A stretch of 34,484 nt of DNA from Tannerella sp. GTDB lineage: Bacteria > Bacteroidota > Bacteroidia > Bacteroidales > Tannerellaceae. This document shows, piece by piece, positions 1 to 6,310 of this stretch (positions within the stretch are counted from its first letter, which is position 1; the number at the start of each line of letters is the position of its first letter). Position numbers and translations under genes: made by a program. The DNA is taken from assembly GCA_031285685.1 (NCBI GenBank), contig JAITVS010000011.1:1-34484 (forward strand), read 5' to 3'. The notes beneath the pieces are model-generated. The model saw nothing but the letters and a program-made list of their open reading frames with translations, did not search any database and was not told the DNA's origin.

Positions 1-114
1 CTTGTTTGCTTTTCTATCCATACCGCAAATATACTAATTAATCATTTGAATGCCAAATAATTGAATGTGTTTGTCCTGACTTTTGCGCTCGTTTTTTTAA
101 TCTGTTAAAGTAGA

Positions 115-230
115 ATTAGTTTAGTCCGGGTATATATATGATAAACCAAACTAAACTGGTTTAGGAAGTTTAAACCGGTTTAAGCGTTCAGGCATATAGG
201 TTTGGTTTAGGTTAAACCGACAGACTAAAC
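115..230. repeat. Cluster of GTTTAG/CTAAAC motifs upstream of the primase
   Basis: The 303 bases before the primase hold no gene. Between 119 and 229 the hexamer GTTTAG or its complement CTAAAC occurs at 119-124, 151-156, 159-164, about 206-210 and 224-229. There is a perfect 14-bp palindrome TTAAACCGGTTTAA at 170-183, a CTAAAC-TG-GTTTAG near-palindrome at 151-164, and GGTTT/AAACC arms at 199-203 and 214-218. Dense short inverted repeats in front of a primase suggest protein-binding sites, either replication-initiation iterons, autoregulatory operators or recombinase arm sites. The sequence alone does not decide between these. Confidence 0.5.
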
Positions 231-303
231 AGGTTGCTGGCGAAAAGAAAAAGACATAGCACATATAAATATTTCAATCAGTCAAATTCATAAAATACAG
301 TAT

Positions 304-1206
304 ATGATGAATATCGCAGAAGCAAAAAGCATTTCCCTTGCAGATTATCTACAATCTATCGGGATAACACCCTGCAAATGTCAGGGCAATAATTTGTGGT
401 ACTACTCACCGTTCAGGCACGAAACCGAAGCATCGTTCAAGGTTAATCTGTCCCGCAACGAATGGTACGACTTTGGAATAGGCAAAGGTGGGGACATTAT
501 CCAATTCGTCATGGAACGCTATGGAACTGGCGATGTATCCCAAGCTCTTCATCTCATTTCAGGCGAAGCACCTAAAATTCAGACCTCTTTTTCTTTTCGC
601 CCACAGGAGAATCTACCCACTTTCGAGAACATACAGGTTCAGCCGTTGGAGAATCCTGCATTACTCCAATATCTGAGTAAGCGACAAATCCATCTTCCGT
701 TCGCACAAGAACTCTGTAAAGAAGTCCAATTTGAGTTCAAAGGCAAATCCTATTTCAGCATCGGATTTGCAAACGATTGGGGCGGTTACGAATTGCGGAA
801 TGAATATTTTCAAGGCGGATTGTCGCCCAAAACCATTACCACCATCCCCAAAGGCAATGATACCTGCTGTATCTTCGAGGGATTTATGGACTACCTTTCT
901 TATCTGACCTTACTACACAAACGCAATCCCGAAAAGCCAATCTCAAGCATGCAGGACTATGTTATTCTCAATTCGGTAGCCAATCTATCCAAAGCGATAG
1001 ATTTTATAGGTGGTTACAGAGAAAAGTATTGTTACTTGGACAATGATAAAGCCGGAGTTTCCGCCTATCAGGAAATACAAAAGAGATGTGGTGCTAATGT
1101 ATTGGATAGGTCAATTCACTATCGAGAATACAAAGACCTGAACGACTACCTGTGCGGTAAAAAACTGCTTCCAAAGAAGCAGGTGCGTAAAGGTTTCAAG
1201 TTGTAG
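304..1206 (+). CDS. Toprim domain-containing primase (CHC2-type N-terminus)
   Basis: A DnaG-like primase of mobile elements that probably lays down primers on single-stranded element DNA after conjugative transfer or during replication. The N-terminal 85 residues match the CHC2 zinc-binding region of the family: SPFRHETEASFKV followed by WYDFG-GKGGDIIQFV. Only a reduced set of Cys/His ligands is visible, as is common in the Bacteroides forms. The Toprim part follows, with the acidic IFEGFMD motif at about residue 195 and YLDNDKAG (DxD) at about 245. At 300 residues it has no helicase-binding or helicase domain, so it is a primase core only. Two ATGs lie in tandem at 304 and 307; the first is taken. 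It ends 206 bases before the relaxase start used here, with the oriT-like stretch between them. Confidence 0.88.
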   Translation: MMNIAEAKSISLADYLQSIGITPCKCQGNNLWYYSPFRHETEASFKVNLSRNEWYDFGIGKGGDIIQFVMERYGTGDVSQALHLISGEAPKIQTSFSFRPQENLPTFENIQVQPLENPALLQYLSKRQIHLPFAQELCKEVQFEFKGKSYFSIGFANDWGGYELRNEYFQGGLSPKTITTIPKGNDTCCIFEGFMDYLSYLTLLHKRNPEKPISSMQDYVILNSVANLSKAIDFIGGYREKYCYLDNDKAGVSAYQEIQKRCGANVLDRSIHYREYKDLNDYLCGKKLLPKKQVRKGFKL

Positions 1207-1225
1207 GCGGACGATGCCACCGGGA

Positions 1226-1356
1226 CGTTTTACAAAACGCCATAGCTTATTAGGGGATTTTCTTCACGCTCCGATAAATCTACACTAAAAATACCCCAAT
1301 AAGCCAAAGAGGTTACACCCCTCTGGACACCCCGAAGACTTCCCCAAAAGGAAGTC
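1226..1356 (+). other. Candidate origin of transfer (oriT) between primase and relaxase
   Basis: The gap before the relaxase contains four inverted repeats in about 130 bases: CGTTTT-AC-AAAACG (1226-1239); an imperfect pair GCTTATTAGGGGATTTT at about 1245-1262 with its complement at about 1288-1306; a CCAAAGAGG/CCTCTGG pair near 1307-1326; and GACTTCC-6-GGAAGTC (1337-1356). MobV-type oriT sites usually lie just upstream of their relaxase gene and contain such repeats around the nick. The placement and structure fit this, but no nick site consensus can be assigned by eye. The last hairpin could also affect relaxase translation. Confidence 0.45.
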
Positions 1357-1412
1357 GGATGGAAAAAAATCTCAATCAATTTTCAACTTCAAAAGTAATT
1401 CAAAAACATGTA

Positions 1413-2633
1413 ATGGCAAAATTCGCAGTACTTCATTTGGAAAAGAGAGCGGGCAACGATGCCCCGATAAGCTCCCACATCGAGAGGACGGTCAATCCCG
1501 CCAATGCAGATAAAGACCGCACACATTTGAATCAGGAACTGATAGAGTTTCCCGATGGTGTAAGAAATCGCACCGAAGCAATCCAATACCGGATTGAACA
1601 TGCGAAGATCGCCCGAAAGATTAGCCACAATCAAGTTCGGGCAATCCGGGTGATGATGACTGGAAGTCCCGAACAGATGCAGTGCATCCAGGATGAGGGC
1701 AAGTTGGATGACTGGTGCAGGGACAGCCTCGACTGGTTGCGTAAAGAGGTGGGAAACGAAAATGTCGTTTCCGCCGTCCTGCATTTGGATGAACAAACAC
1801 CCCACATTCACGCAACGGTAGTTCCGATTGTTACCGGTGAAAGAAGAAAAGCCAAGCAGGAACAGCAAAAAGCCGGAAGGAAATATAAAAAGAAGAAAAT
1901 CAATGCTCCCCGCCTGTGTGCCGATGATATTATGTCGAGGGAGAGGTTTACACATCTGCAGAATACTTATGCACATGCAATGAGTAAGTTCGGTTTGGTG
2001 CGTGGAAAAGAAGGTTCAAAGGCAAGGCACATTGGTACACAGCAATATTACAGGGAATTGGTTGGCAAGAACGAAGACCTAAAAGAAATCATTCAGGAAC
2101 AGGAACATGAGCGGCAGGAGGTTTATCATAAAACAAGGGACTTGTACGACAGAAAGGATGAAGCAAGGGATAAGTTCCTGAATATGGACAGGCATGTGCG
2201 GGATAAACAGGAGGAGTTGGCAACCATAGAAATCAGACTGCAAAAAGCCAAGCAGGAATACGAACCATATCAAGCACAGGAAGAACTGAACCTTATACAC
2301 AATTTGTTCCCGATGATGAAAGAACAGTTAAGGATAGCCGACCTTTGCAAGACAATGGGGCTTGCCTTTAACTCCATCAAGGCGTTGCTTGAGGGTAGAA
2401 ATCTGACAGCGAAAACGTTTTCTTTCTTTTCACCGGAACATCAGCAGAAGTTTACGGCGGAGGATGTGAAACTAAAAATGGAGAAAGAGCCGGATAATCC
2501 GGACAAGCTACGCCTGAATCTCAACGGAATGAATATCCTTGATTGGTTCAGGGAACAATACCAACGAATGAAACAGGCGACAAGGCTCAATATTAAGCCT
2601 AAAATAGATAGGAATAAGGGATTTAAGATGTGA
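1413..2633 (+). CDS. MobV-family relaxase (Pre/Mob)
   Basis: Conjugative relaxase that nicks and binds the element's oriT. It starts like the MobV family with MAKFAVLHLEK and an IERTVNPAN segment. The metal-binding and catalytic motif is clear: HLDEQTPHIH, with H124, D126, E127, H131 and H133 counted from the 1413 start. The C-terminal half (about 230-300) is rich in Glu, Lys, Gln and Arg and is likely a coiled coil, as in other Mob proteins. An in-frame ATG at 1359 would add 18 residues, but that extension directly abuts the GACTTCC hairpin and does not look like the family's N-terminus, so 1413 is preferred. The length of 406 residues is normal for the family. It needs a coupling protein and a secretion system supplied in trans. 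Confidence 0.9.
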   Translation: MAKFAVLHLEKRAGNDAPISSHIERTVNPANADKDRTHLNQELIEFPDGVRNRTEAIQYRIEHAKIARKISHNQVRAIRVMMTGSPEQMQCIQDEGKLDDWCRDSLDWLRKEVGNENVVSAVLHLDEQTPHIHATVVPIVTGERRKAKQEQQKAGRKYKKKKINAPRLCADDIMSRERFTHLQNTYAHAMSKFGLVRGKEGSKARHIGTQQYYRELVGKNEDLKEIIQEQEHERQEVYHKTRDLYDRKDEARDKFLNMDRHVRDKQEELATIEIRLQKAKQEYEPYQAQEELNLIHNLFPMMKEQLRIADLCKTMGLAFNSIKALLEGRNLTAKTFSFFSPEHQQKFTAEDVKLKMEKEPDNPDKLRLNLNGMNILDWFREQYQRMKQATRLNIKPKIDRNKGFKM

Positions 2634-2667
2634 TTGAGGGTTGTTTCATGAATATTTAGTATTTTTG
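2633..2667 (+). promoter_or_regulatory. Candidate Bacteroidetes promoter for the RiPP locus
   Basis: TATTTTTG at 2660-2667 matches the TAnnTTTG -7 box of Bacteroidetes housekeeping promoters. The best -33 candidates are ATTG at 2633-2636 (spacer 23) or GTTG at 2640-2643 (spacer 16), neither ideal. It would give a leader of about 175 bases before the peptide gene. In that leader TGGCTCTT (2679-2686) can pair with AAGAGCCA (2742-2749), and TACACA-TTG-TGTGTA can form a small hairpin, so the leader may be structured. Otherwise 2634-2849 holds no gene. Confidence 0.45.
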
Positions 2668-2849
2668 TGGACGGTAAGTGGCTCTTTTTAGCGTAGGTTA
2701 TTCGTGTTACACATTGTGTGTAGATCTTATCCAGCTACTACAAGAGCCATAGACAGATAGAAAGCCATACTGCAAAGATTGATAAAATGAATAGGAGAAG
2801 CCGAAAGCCATAAGTGGAGGCATTGTTAAAAAACGTAGGAGATTTTGAT

Positions 2850-2939
2850 ATGAAGAAAGTGAAGATTTCGACTATCGCAAAAAAAAGAACTATGAAATGT
2901 GGTGTTTGTACATGTTGTCGCTGTAGTGGCCCACAGTAA
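2850..2939 (+). CDS. Cys-rich RiPP precursor peptide (29 aa)
   Basis: A 29-residue open frame with a good ribosome binding site (AGGAG at 2837-2841, eight bases before ATG). The first 16 residues are basic and Cys-free (starting MKKVKISTIAKK) and read as a leader. The C-terminus is KCGVCTCCRCSGPQ, with Cys at 17, 20, 22, 23 and 25. It sits 96 bases upstream of a radical SAM/SPASM enzyme with a PqqD-like N-terminus, the arrangement expected for a radical SAM-modified peptide such as the sactipeptides and the Cys-rich clostridial peptides matured by CcpM-type enzymes. That a mature product carries thioether links is inferred, not seen. No protease or exporter gene is adjacent. It could be a chance frame, but the Cys density, start signal and position argue against that. 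Confidence 0.72.
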   Translation: MKKVKISTIAKKRTMKCGVCTCCRCSGPQ

Positions 2940-2964
2940 CCATTATTGTTCTTTTTCAATTTCG

Positions 2965-3007
2965 TATCTAACTTGTAGATGCTTTACAGCCATCTACAAG
3001 TTAGATA
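2965..3007 (+). terminator. Perfect 17-bp hairpin between precursor and maturase
   Basis: TATCTAACTTGTAGATG (2965-2981) pairs perfectly with its complement at 2991-3007 around a nine-base loop. It lies 25 bases after the peptide stop and 28 bases before the maturase start used here. It lacks a long T-run, so it is more likely a partial terminator or a stabilising stem that keeps peptide mRNA in excess over maturase mRNA than a complete stop. An ATG at 2979 falls inside the stem, which argues against it being the maturase start. Confidence 0.7.
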
Positions 3008-3035
3008 TATTGGTATAAATCATAAATTCAAAAAT

Positions 3036-4211
3036 ATGTATAAATTATCTTCAGATATTGTTGATATAGGAGAATATTTCTTAAACAAAAGAACAGGAGA
3101 GGCTTTCCAACTTGATGGTAAAATCCGTGCTATTCTATCAAAACACAATTTTGATGATGACTTACTATTAGCCGAAAATAAAAAATTACATAAGTTTCTA
3201 CTAAAAAATGGAATTATAGCAAATAACATATATGATGAAAAAAAAGATTTTTTCCATATTCAATGGCATTTGCTAAATGGTTGCAATCTAAGATGTAAAC
3301 ACTGTTACGATTGGAAAGAAACAACAGCTCCCTTATCGTTAAAGCAAATGTTCAAAGTTGTAGATGATTATGTCTATTTTCTAAAAAAAATGGATTTTCA
3401 AGGTGAAATATCTTTGACTGGTGGAGAACCAACTTTATTTAAACAATTACTCGAATTGATTGAATATATAAAGACAAGAGAGGTTTTTATATCTTTGTAT
3501 ATTTTATCAAATGGCGTTGATTTTCCGGAAAATTTAATAGAGGTTCTATTAAAGTATAATATTGGAGTTCAGATTAGTGTAGATGGGCTTGAACAAGTTC
3601 ATGATGAAATACGCGGAAATGGGAATTATGCCAAATCAATTTTCACATTAGGCAAGTTGATGACAGCGGGGGTTAAAACTGCTGTTCACTTTGTTATAAT
3701 GAAAAGAAATAAAGACGATATTCTCGGATTTATAAGATACATGAATAGCCTTGGTGTCTCTCGAATAAATTTTTCCACTTTAGTTCCTATAGGACCTGGA
3801 GCACAAGAAGAAACTGTAAGTAAATTGGAATTGAAAAAATGTTTTGAAAGTATCAAACAGATACAAGAAGAGGTAAATACTGTTGTAATAGGTCAAAGAC
3901 CTTTATGGGTATTATTAGGTTATGAAGGGGTTTGCCCTGTTGGTTTCAAAACTTTAACATTGGATGCCTGTGGGAATTTTATGCCCTGTAGAAGATTGCC
4001 AATAGTCATAGGAAATACATTAGAAGACTCATGGTTTGATATATGGTTTAATAGTGAGTTTCTTCAAAAAATGCGAGATAGAGAAAATAACATTAAAGTT
4101 TGTGGAAAATGTTCAAAAGCAGACAAATGTGGTGGCTGTAGAGCAATGGCAATGGCTACAACAGGCGACCCATTTGAGCATGATTATTACTGTTGGTATA
4201 ATGAGGAGTAG
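3036..4211 (+). CDS. Radical SAM/SPASM peptide maturase with PqqD-like N-terminus
   Basis: Likely modifies the 29-residue Cys-rich peptide encoded just upstream. Residues about 2-60 look like a PqqD-type precursor-recognition (RRE) fold: a strand-rich start, LNKRTGEAFQLDGKIRAIL, then a helical stretch ending in LLKNGII. The radical SAM core follows, with CNLRCKHC (Cys 83, 87, 90 counted from this start) binding the 4Fe-4S cluster, and SLTGGEPTL as the GGE motif. The SPASM region begins near residue 295 with GVCPVGF and ACGNFMPC and ends with CGKCSKADKCGGC and a last Cys near the C-terminus, enough Cys for auxiliary clusters. The frame is open from 2979, but that start is inside a hairpin. The gene is visibly more AT-rich than the relaxase upstream, suggesting separately acquired cargo. 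Confidence 0.85.
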   Translation: MYKLSSDIVDIGEYFLNKRTGEAFQLDGKIRAILSKHNFDDDLLLAENKKLHKFLLKNGIIANNIYDEKKDFFHIQWHLLNGCNLRCKHCYDWKETTAPLSLKQMFKVVDDYVYFLKKMDFQGEISLTGGEPTLFKQLLELIEYIKTREVFISLYILSNGVDFPENLIEVLLKYNIGVQISVDGLEQVHDEIRGNGNYAKSIFTLGKLMTAGVKTAVHFVIMKRNKDDILGFIRYMNSLGVSRINFSTLVPIGPGAQEETVSKLELKKCFESIKQIQEEVNTVVIGQRPLWVLLGYEGVCPVGFKTLTLDACGNFMPCRRLPIVIGNTLEDSWFDIWFNSEFLQKMRDRENNIKVCGKCSKADKCGGCRAMAMATTGDPFEHDYYCWYNEE

Positions 4212-4269
4212 TAATGCTATCATACCAACTTATCAGCAATAAGCAGTAGAATTTTAGTTGGAACTTGTG

Positions 4270-4296
4270 ATATTCTCTTAAGCCAACAGAGAATAT
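4270..4296 (+). promoter_or_regulatory. Small hairpin between maturase and the 63-aa gene
   Basis: ATATTCTCT (4270-4278) and AGAGAATAT (4288-4296) form a perfect 9-bp stem with a nine-base loop. It lies in the 123-base gap after the maturase and 38 bases before the next start. No T-run follows, so it is more likely an mRNA processing or stability element than a terminator. Confidence 0.4.
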
Positions 4297-4334
4297 ACAA
4301 GAAAAATGAATGTTGGCATATAGGAGGTTAAATA

Positions 4335-4526
4335 ATGGGAAGTGGAAACAATCACACGTATGATGAAGCAAAAGGAACTGTGCATCATACTGATTACGAT
4401 GATGAGGGTAGGCATTCTTTCGATTATGATCCCCTTACCGGGGATATAACTAAAGACCACTCTGTTTCAAATGAAAATCAGGATGAAAAAATACAATGGC
4501 CTGATTCTAATATGTGGGATGATTAA
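4335..4526 (+). CDS. Small acidic protein of unknown function, RiPP-locus associated
   Basis: Not recognised. A 63-residue, strongly hydrophilic protein rich in Asp, His, Asn and Gly with no Cys, no signal peptide and no membrane segment. It starts MGSGNNHTYDEAKG and ends WPDSNMWDD. A strong Shine-Dalgarno-like AGGAGG lies at 4322-4327, so translation is believable. It is the last gene before the terminator and the tRNA remnant, co-directional with the peptide and maturase, so it may belong to that locus as an immunity, chaperone or second substrate protein, or be an independent element gene. The His/Asp-rich stretch (HHTDYDDEG) might bind metal. None of these roles is shown by the sequence. 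Confidence 0.6.
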   Translation: MGSGNNHTYDEAKGTVHHTDYDDEGRHSFDYDPLTGDITKDHSVSNENQDEKIQWPDSNMWDD

Positions 4527-4530
4527 ACGC

Positions 4531-4580
4531 AAAAGCACCCAACTTTACATTTTAGGGTGTAAAATTGGGTGTTTGCTTTT
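4531..4580 (+). terminator. Rho-independent terminator closing the element cargo
   Basis: The stretch 4531-4549 (AAAAGCACCCAACTTTACA) is complementary, with a small bulge, to 4558-4580. The loop is about eight bases and the stem ends in TTTT. It lies five bases after the stop of the 63-residue gene. Confidence 0.8.
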
Positions 4581-4607
4581 CAATTCATTGACTATCAATG
4601 CTTATTG

Positions 4608-4654
4608 CGGAGGGAGGGGGATTCGAACCCCCGGAACCGCCGGATTAAACTAGT
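4608..4654 (-). other. 3' half of a tRNA-Ser gene (attachment-site remnant)
   Basis: Read on the minus strand, this segment ends like a serine tRNA: variable-arm bases CCGGCGGTTCCGG, a perfect T-arm GGGGG-TTCGAAT-CCCCC (4616-4632 on plus), the acceptor strand TCCCTCC, and discriminator G at 4608. The anticodon stem side may begin at ACTAG near 4654. The 5' half (acceptor 5' strand, D-arm, anticodon loop) should lie at higher coordinates and is absent. CCA is not encoded. Integration into the 3' ends of tRNA-Ser genes is known in Bacteroides, for example for NBU2. The remnant therefore marks an attachment or rearrangement junction, not a working tRNA. Confidence 0.8.
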
Positions 4655-4708
4655 TGAGAATAAAATAGTCTTATAGGATATATATTTTTATTGATTAAAA
4701 TTCATGAT

Positions 4709-5344
4709 ATGAGAAAAAATCTGGTTTTATTAATAGGTTTGCTGTTGTGTTCGGTTTCATTACCGGCACAGTATCAGAATGCTACGGAAGCGCAAAAGAA
4801 GGAAATTGTAGATAAGATTACGCAGGCTGCAGGTAATATGAATACAATGCAGGGTGATTTTATTCAGGTAAAGGAGTTGTCTTTCATGGATGATAAAGTA
4901 ACATCCGAAGGCAGGATGTTTTATAAAAAAACAAATAAGATACGTTGGGAATATACAAAGCCTTATCAATACGTATTCTCAATGGACGGGCAAAACGTGC
5001 GTATGACGTCGGGCGACAAAACAAACAAAGTGCCGGTTAGTTCAAGTAAAATGTTCGGTGAGATAAGCAAAGTGATGGTTGGTGGTGTCAGCGGGAGCGG
5101 TTTGGTTAATTCGCCTGATTTTGATACCCAATTCATGGTGGGAAGTGATGATTATAAAATTGTTCTTACTCCCAAGAAAAAAGAAATAAAGGACATGTTT
5201 TCTTCAGTGCAGTTATATATTGGAAAATCAGATAACCGCATCCGTTCGGTCGAGTTGGTTGAAAAAAGTGGTGATAAGACCACCCTTACCTTGAAAAATG
5301 TTCAGGTAAATGCAACAATTAATGACGATATATTCACAAAATGA
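4709..5344 (+). CDS. LolA-like outer membrane lipoprotein carrier protein
   Basis: Periplasmic LolA-fold protein. The N-terminus MRKNLVLLIGLLLCS...LPAQ is a Sec signal peptide. The mature part shows the LolA pattern: MQGDFIQVKEL, a GRMFYKKTNKIRWEY strand pair and a DGQNVRM strand. LolA-like proteins occur as accessory genes in aryl polyene/flexirubin clusters, where they are thought to help move the lipid-linked pigment to the outer membrane. The ATG at 4709 is chosen because the longer frame would begin with TTG at 4691. Its stop overlaps the next ATG (ATGA), so the operon is translationally coupled. It is the first gene of the operon, only 54 bases after the tRNA remnant, and no promoter box is visible there, so the operon may have lost its original upstream part. 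Confidence 0.85.
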   Translation: MRKNLVLLIGLLLCSVSLPAQYQNATEAQKKEIVDKITQAAGNMNTMQGDFIQVKELSFMDDKVTSEGRMFYKKTNKIRWEYTKPYQYVFSMDGQNVRMTSGDKTNKVPVSSSKMFGEISKVMVGGVSGSGLVNSPDFDTQFMVGSDDYKIVLTPKKKEIKDMFSSVQLYIGKSDNRIRSVELVEKSGDKTTLTLKNVQVNATINDDIFTK

Positions 5345-5931
5345 AAACATTCTTGCCTTTACAGATCTTGAAAAACTTTTTGTTTTGTTCGCTATTTGTG
5401 TTTATCGTTAGTTGTTCTTCGGTAACGCCAACCGTTAAGCGTACGACTGCGGCCAGACCGACGGAATCTGTTGTCTGGACACCGGATTTTCGTTCCGACA
5501 GTTTGAAAAACAGTTATCGGGTAGTTTTGAAAACGCCGGACAACAGTATTACGGGTATTTGTATCCTGAAGAAAAACGGTGACGAATGGCGCGGTACACT
5601 GATGAATGAAATGGGCGCGAAAGCGTTTGATTTTATTGTGACCGACGAAAAATGCGAATTGCTCAACGTTATTTCAATGATGGATAAATGGTATATCAAA
5701 AAGACGGTTGCAGCTGATTTGTATTACCTTTTCAATGTGGATAATCCAAAGGCTTCTTTCCAAAAGAAACTGGAACGTTTTGAACAGGATGGAAATCTTG
5801 TGGTCAATTACAAGAAAAAGCAAATACTGGTGGAACCGGATGGTTCTGTTTTGTTGATGAATAATCGCCATAATCTGCAATATGAATTAAGGAGAATGGT
5901 CGAGATAGACCCTGATAAAGTGATATTGTAA
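5341..5931 (+). CDS. Lipoprotein of the aryl-polyene-type operon
   Basis: A 196-residue lipoprotein: a hydrophobic signal (residues 8-25) ending in FIVSCSS, with Cys25 as the likely lipidation site. The mature part has a short Thr/Pro/Arg-rich linker and then alternating beta strands (SYRVVLKTPDN, ITGICILKK, DEWRGTLMNEMG), suggesting a small beta-rich periplasmic domain related to the LolB/DUF3261-type lipoproteins of aryl polyene clusters. The fold relation is inferred from pattern and context only. LolA-like carrier followed by a lipoprotein suggests a donor and acceptor pair, LolA in the periplasm and this protein anchored in the outer membrane. Its start overlaps the LolA stop by four bases and its stop directly abuts the dehydratase ATG. 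Confidence 0.72.
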   Translation: MKTFLPLQILKNFLFCSLFVFIVSCSSVTPTVKRTTAARPTESVVWTPDFRSDSLKNSYRVVLKTPDNSITGICILKKNGDEWRGTLMNEMGAKAFDFIVTDEKCELLNVISMMDKWYIKKTVAADLYYLFNVDNPKASFQKKLERFEQDGNLVVNYKKKQILVEPDGSVLLMNNRHNLQYELRRMVEIDPDKVIL

Positions 5932-6306
5932 ATGCTAAAGGGAGAATTTTTTACGATAAAAGAGGTTGCGGATATGGACAACGGGCGGACGTACCGTCTG
6001 GGTCTGAATGCTTCGCATCCCATTTTTCTGGCGCATTTTGCCGGAAATCCGGTTATGCCGGGAGCTTGTATCGTGCAGATGATAAAAGAGCTTTCCTCGG
6101 ATTATTTCGGAATGGCTTTTTTCACCGCCGCTGTAAAAAATATGAAGTTCCTTCAGGTCATTAATCCTTTGGAATCTCCCGAAATATCAGTGCAGTTAAC
6201 TTATACGAAACAGGAGGATGATCGTATATTCGTATCAGCTGTTCTGAATAATGATAATATAATATATTCAAAATCGAGCCTTATCCTGGAAAATATAAAA
6301 GATTAA
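5932..6306 (+). CDS. Hotdog-fold 3-hydroxyacyl-ACP dehydratase (ApeI/FabZ-like)
   Basis: A 124-residue single hotdog domain. The catalytic region reads HPIFLAHFAGNPVMPGAC, matching the H-F-x-x-x-P-V-x-P-G signature of FabZ/FabA dehydratases with the active-site His at about residue 32. The following helix has QMIKEL where FabZ carries its acidic catalytic residue, so the proton-transfer partner is unclear. Such short dehydratases are standard parts of aryl polyene pathways, where they remove water from each 3-hydroxyacyl intermediate so that the chain stays fully conjugated. The gene begins immediately after the preceding stop and ends four bases before the GTG of the glycosyltransferase frame. 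Confidence 0.85.
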   Translation: MLKGEFFTIKEVADMDNGRTYRLGLNASHPIFLAHFAGNPVMPGACIVQMIKELSSDYFGMAFFTAAVKNMKFLQVINPLESPEISVQLTYTKQEDDRIFVSAVLNNDNIIYSKSSLILENIKD

Positions 6307-6310
6307 ATAC

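Larger units (their letters stand above)
1..4654. mobile_element. Right-hand part of a mobilizable genomic element
   Basis: A toprim primase followed by a MobV-family relaxase with an inverted-repeat-rich gap between them is the usual mobilisation module of small Bacteroides mobilizable islands and plasmids. The module is followed by AT-rich cargo (2650-4580) and then by half of a tRNA-Ser gene, a typical tyrosine-recombinase attachment site. No integrase, coupling protein or type IV secretion gene is in the window, so the integrase would have to be to the left, and transfer would depend on a helper element. The left boundary is not seen. The right boundary is inferred from the tRNA remnant, and its polarity raises questions that are set out in the findings. 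Confidence 0.7.

Noticed and set aside
2979..3035. ATG at 2979 as start of the radical SAM maturase
   Set aside because: It lies inside the perfect 17-bp hairpin, and the added 19 residues have no family character; ATG 3036 begins the PqqD-like region.
4471..4653. A 60-residue plus-strand frame ending GGRGIRTPGTAGLN
   Set aside because: This tail is the known artefact of reading a serine tRNA 3' end as protein; the rest overlaps the terminator.
4608..4654. A functional tRNA-Ser
   Set aside because: No 5' acceptor strand, D-arm or anticodon loop is found next to the 3' half.
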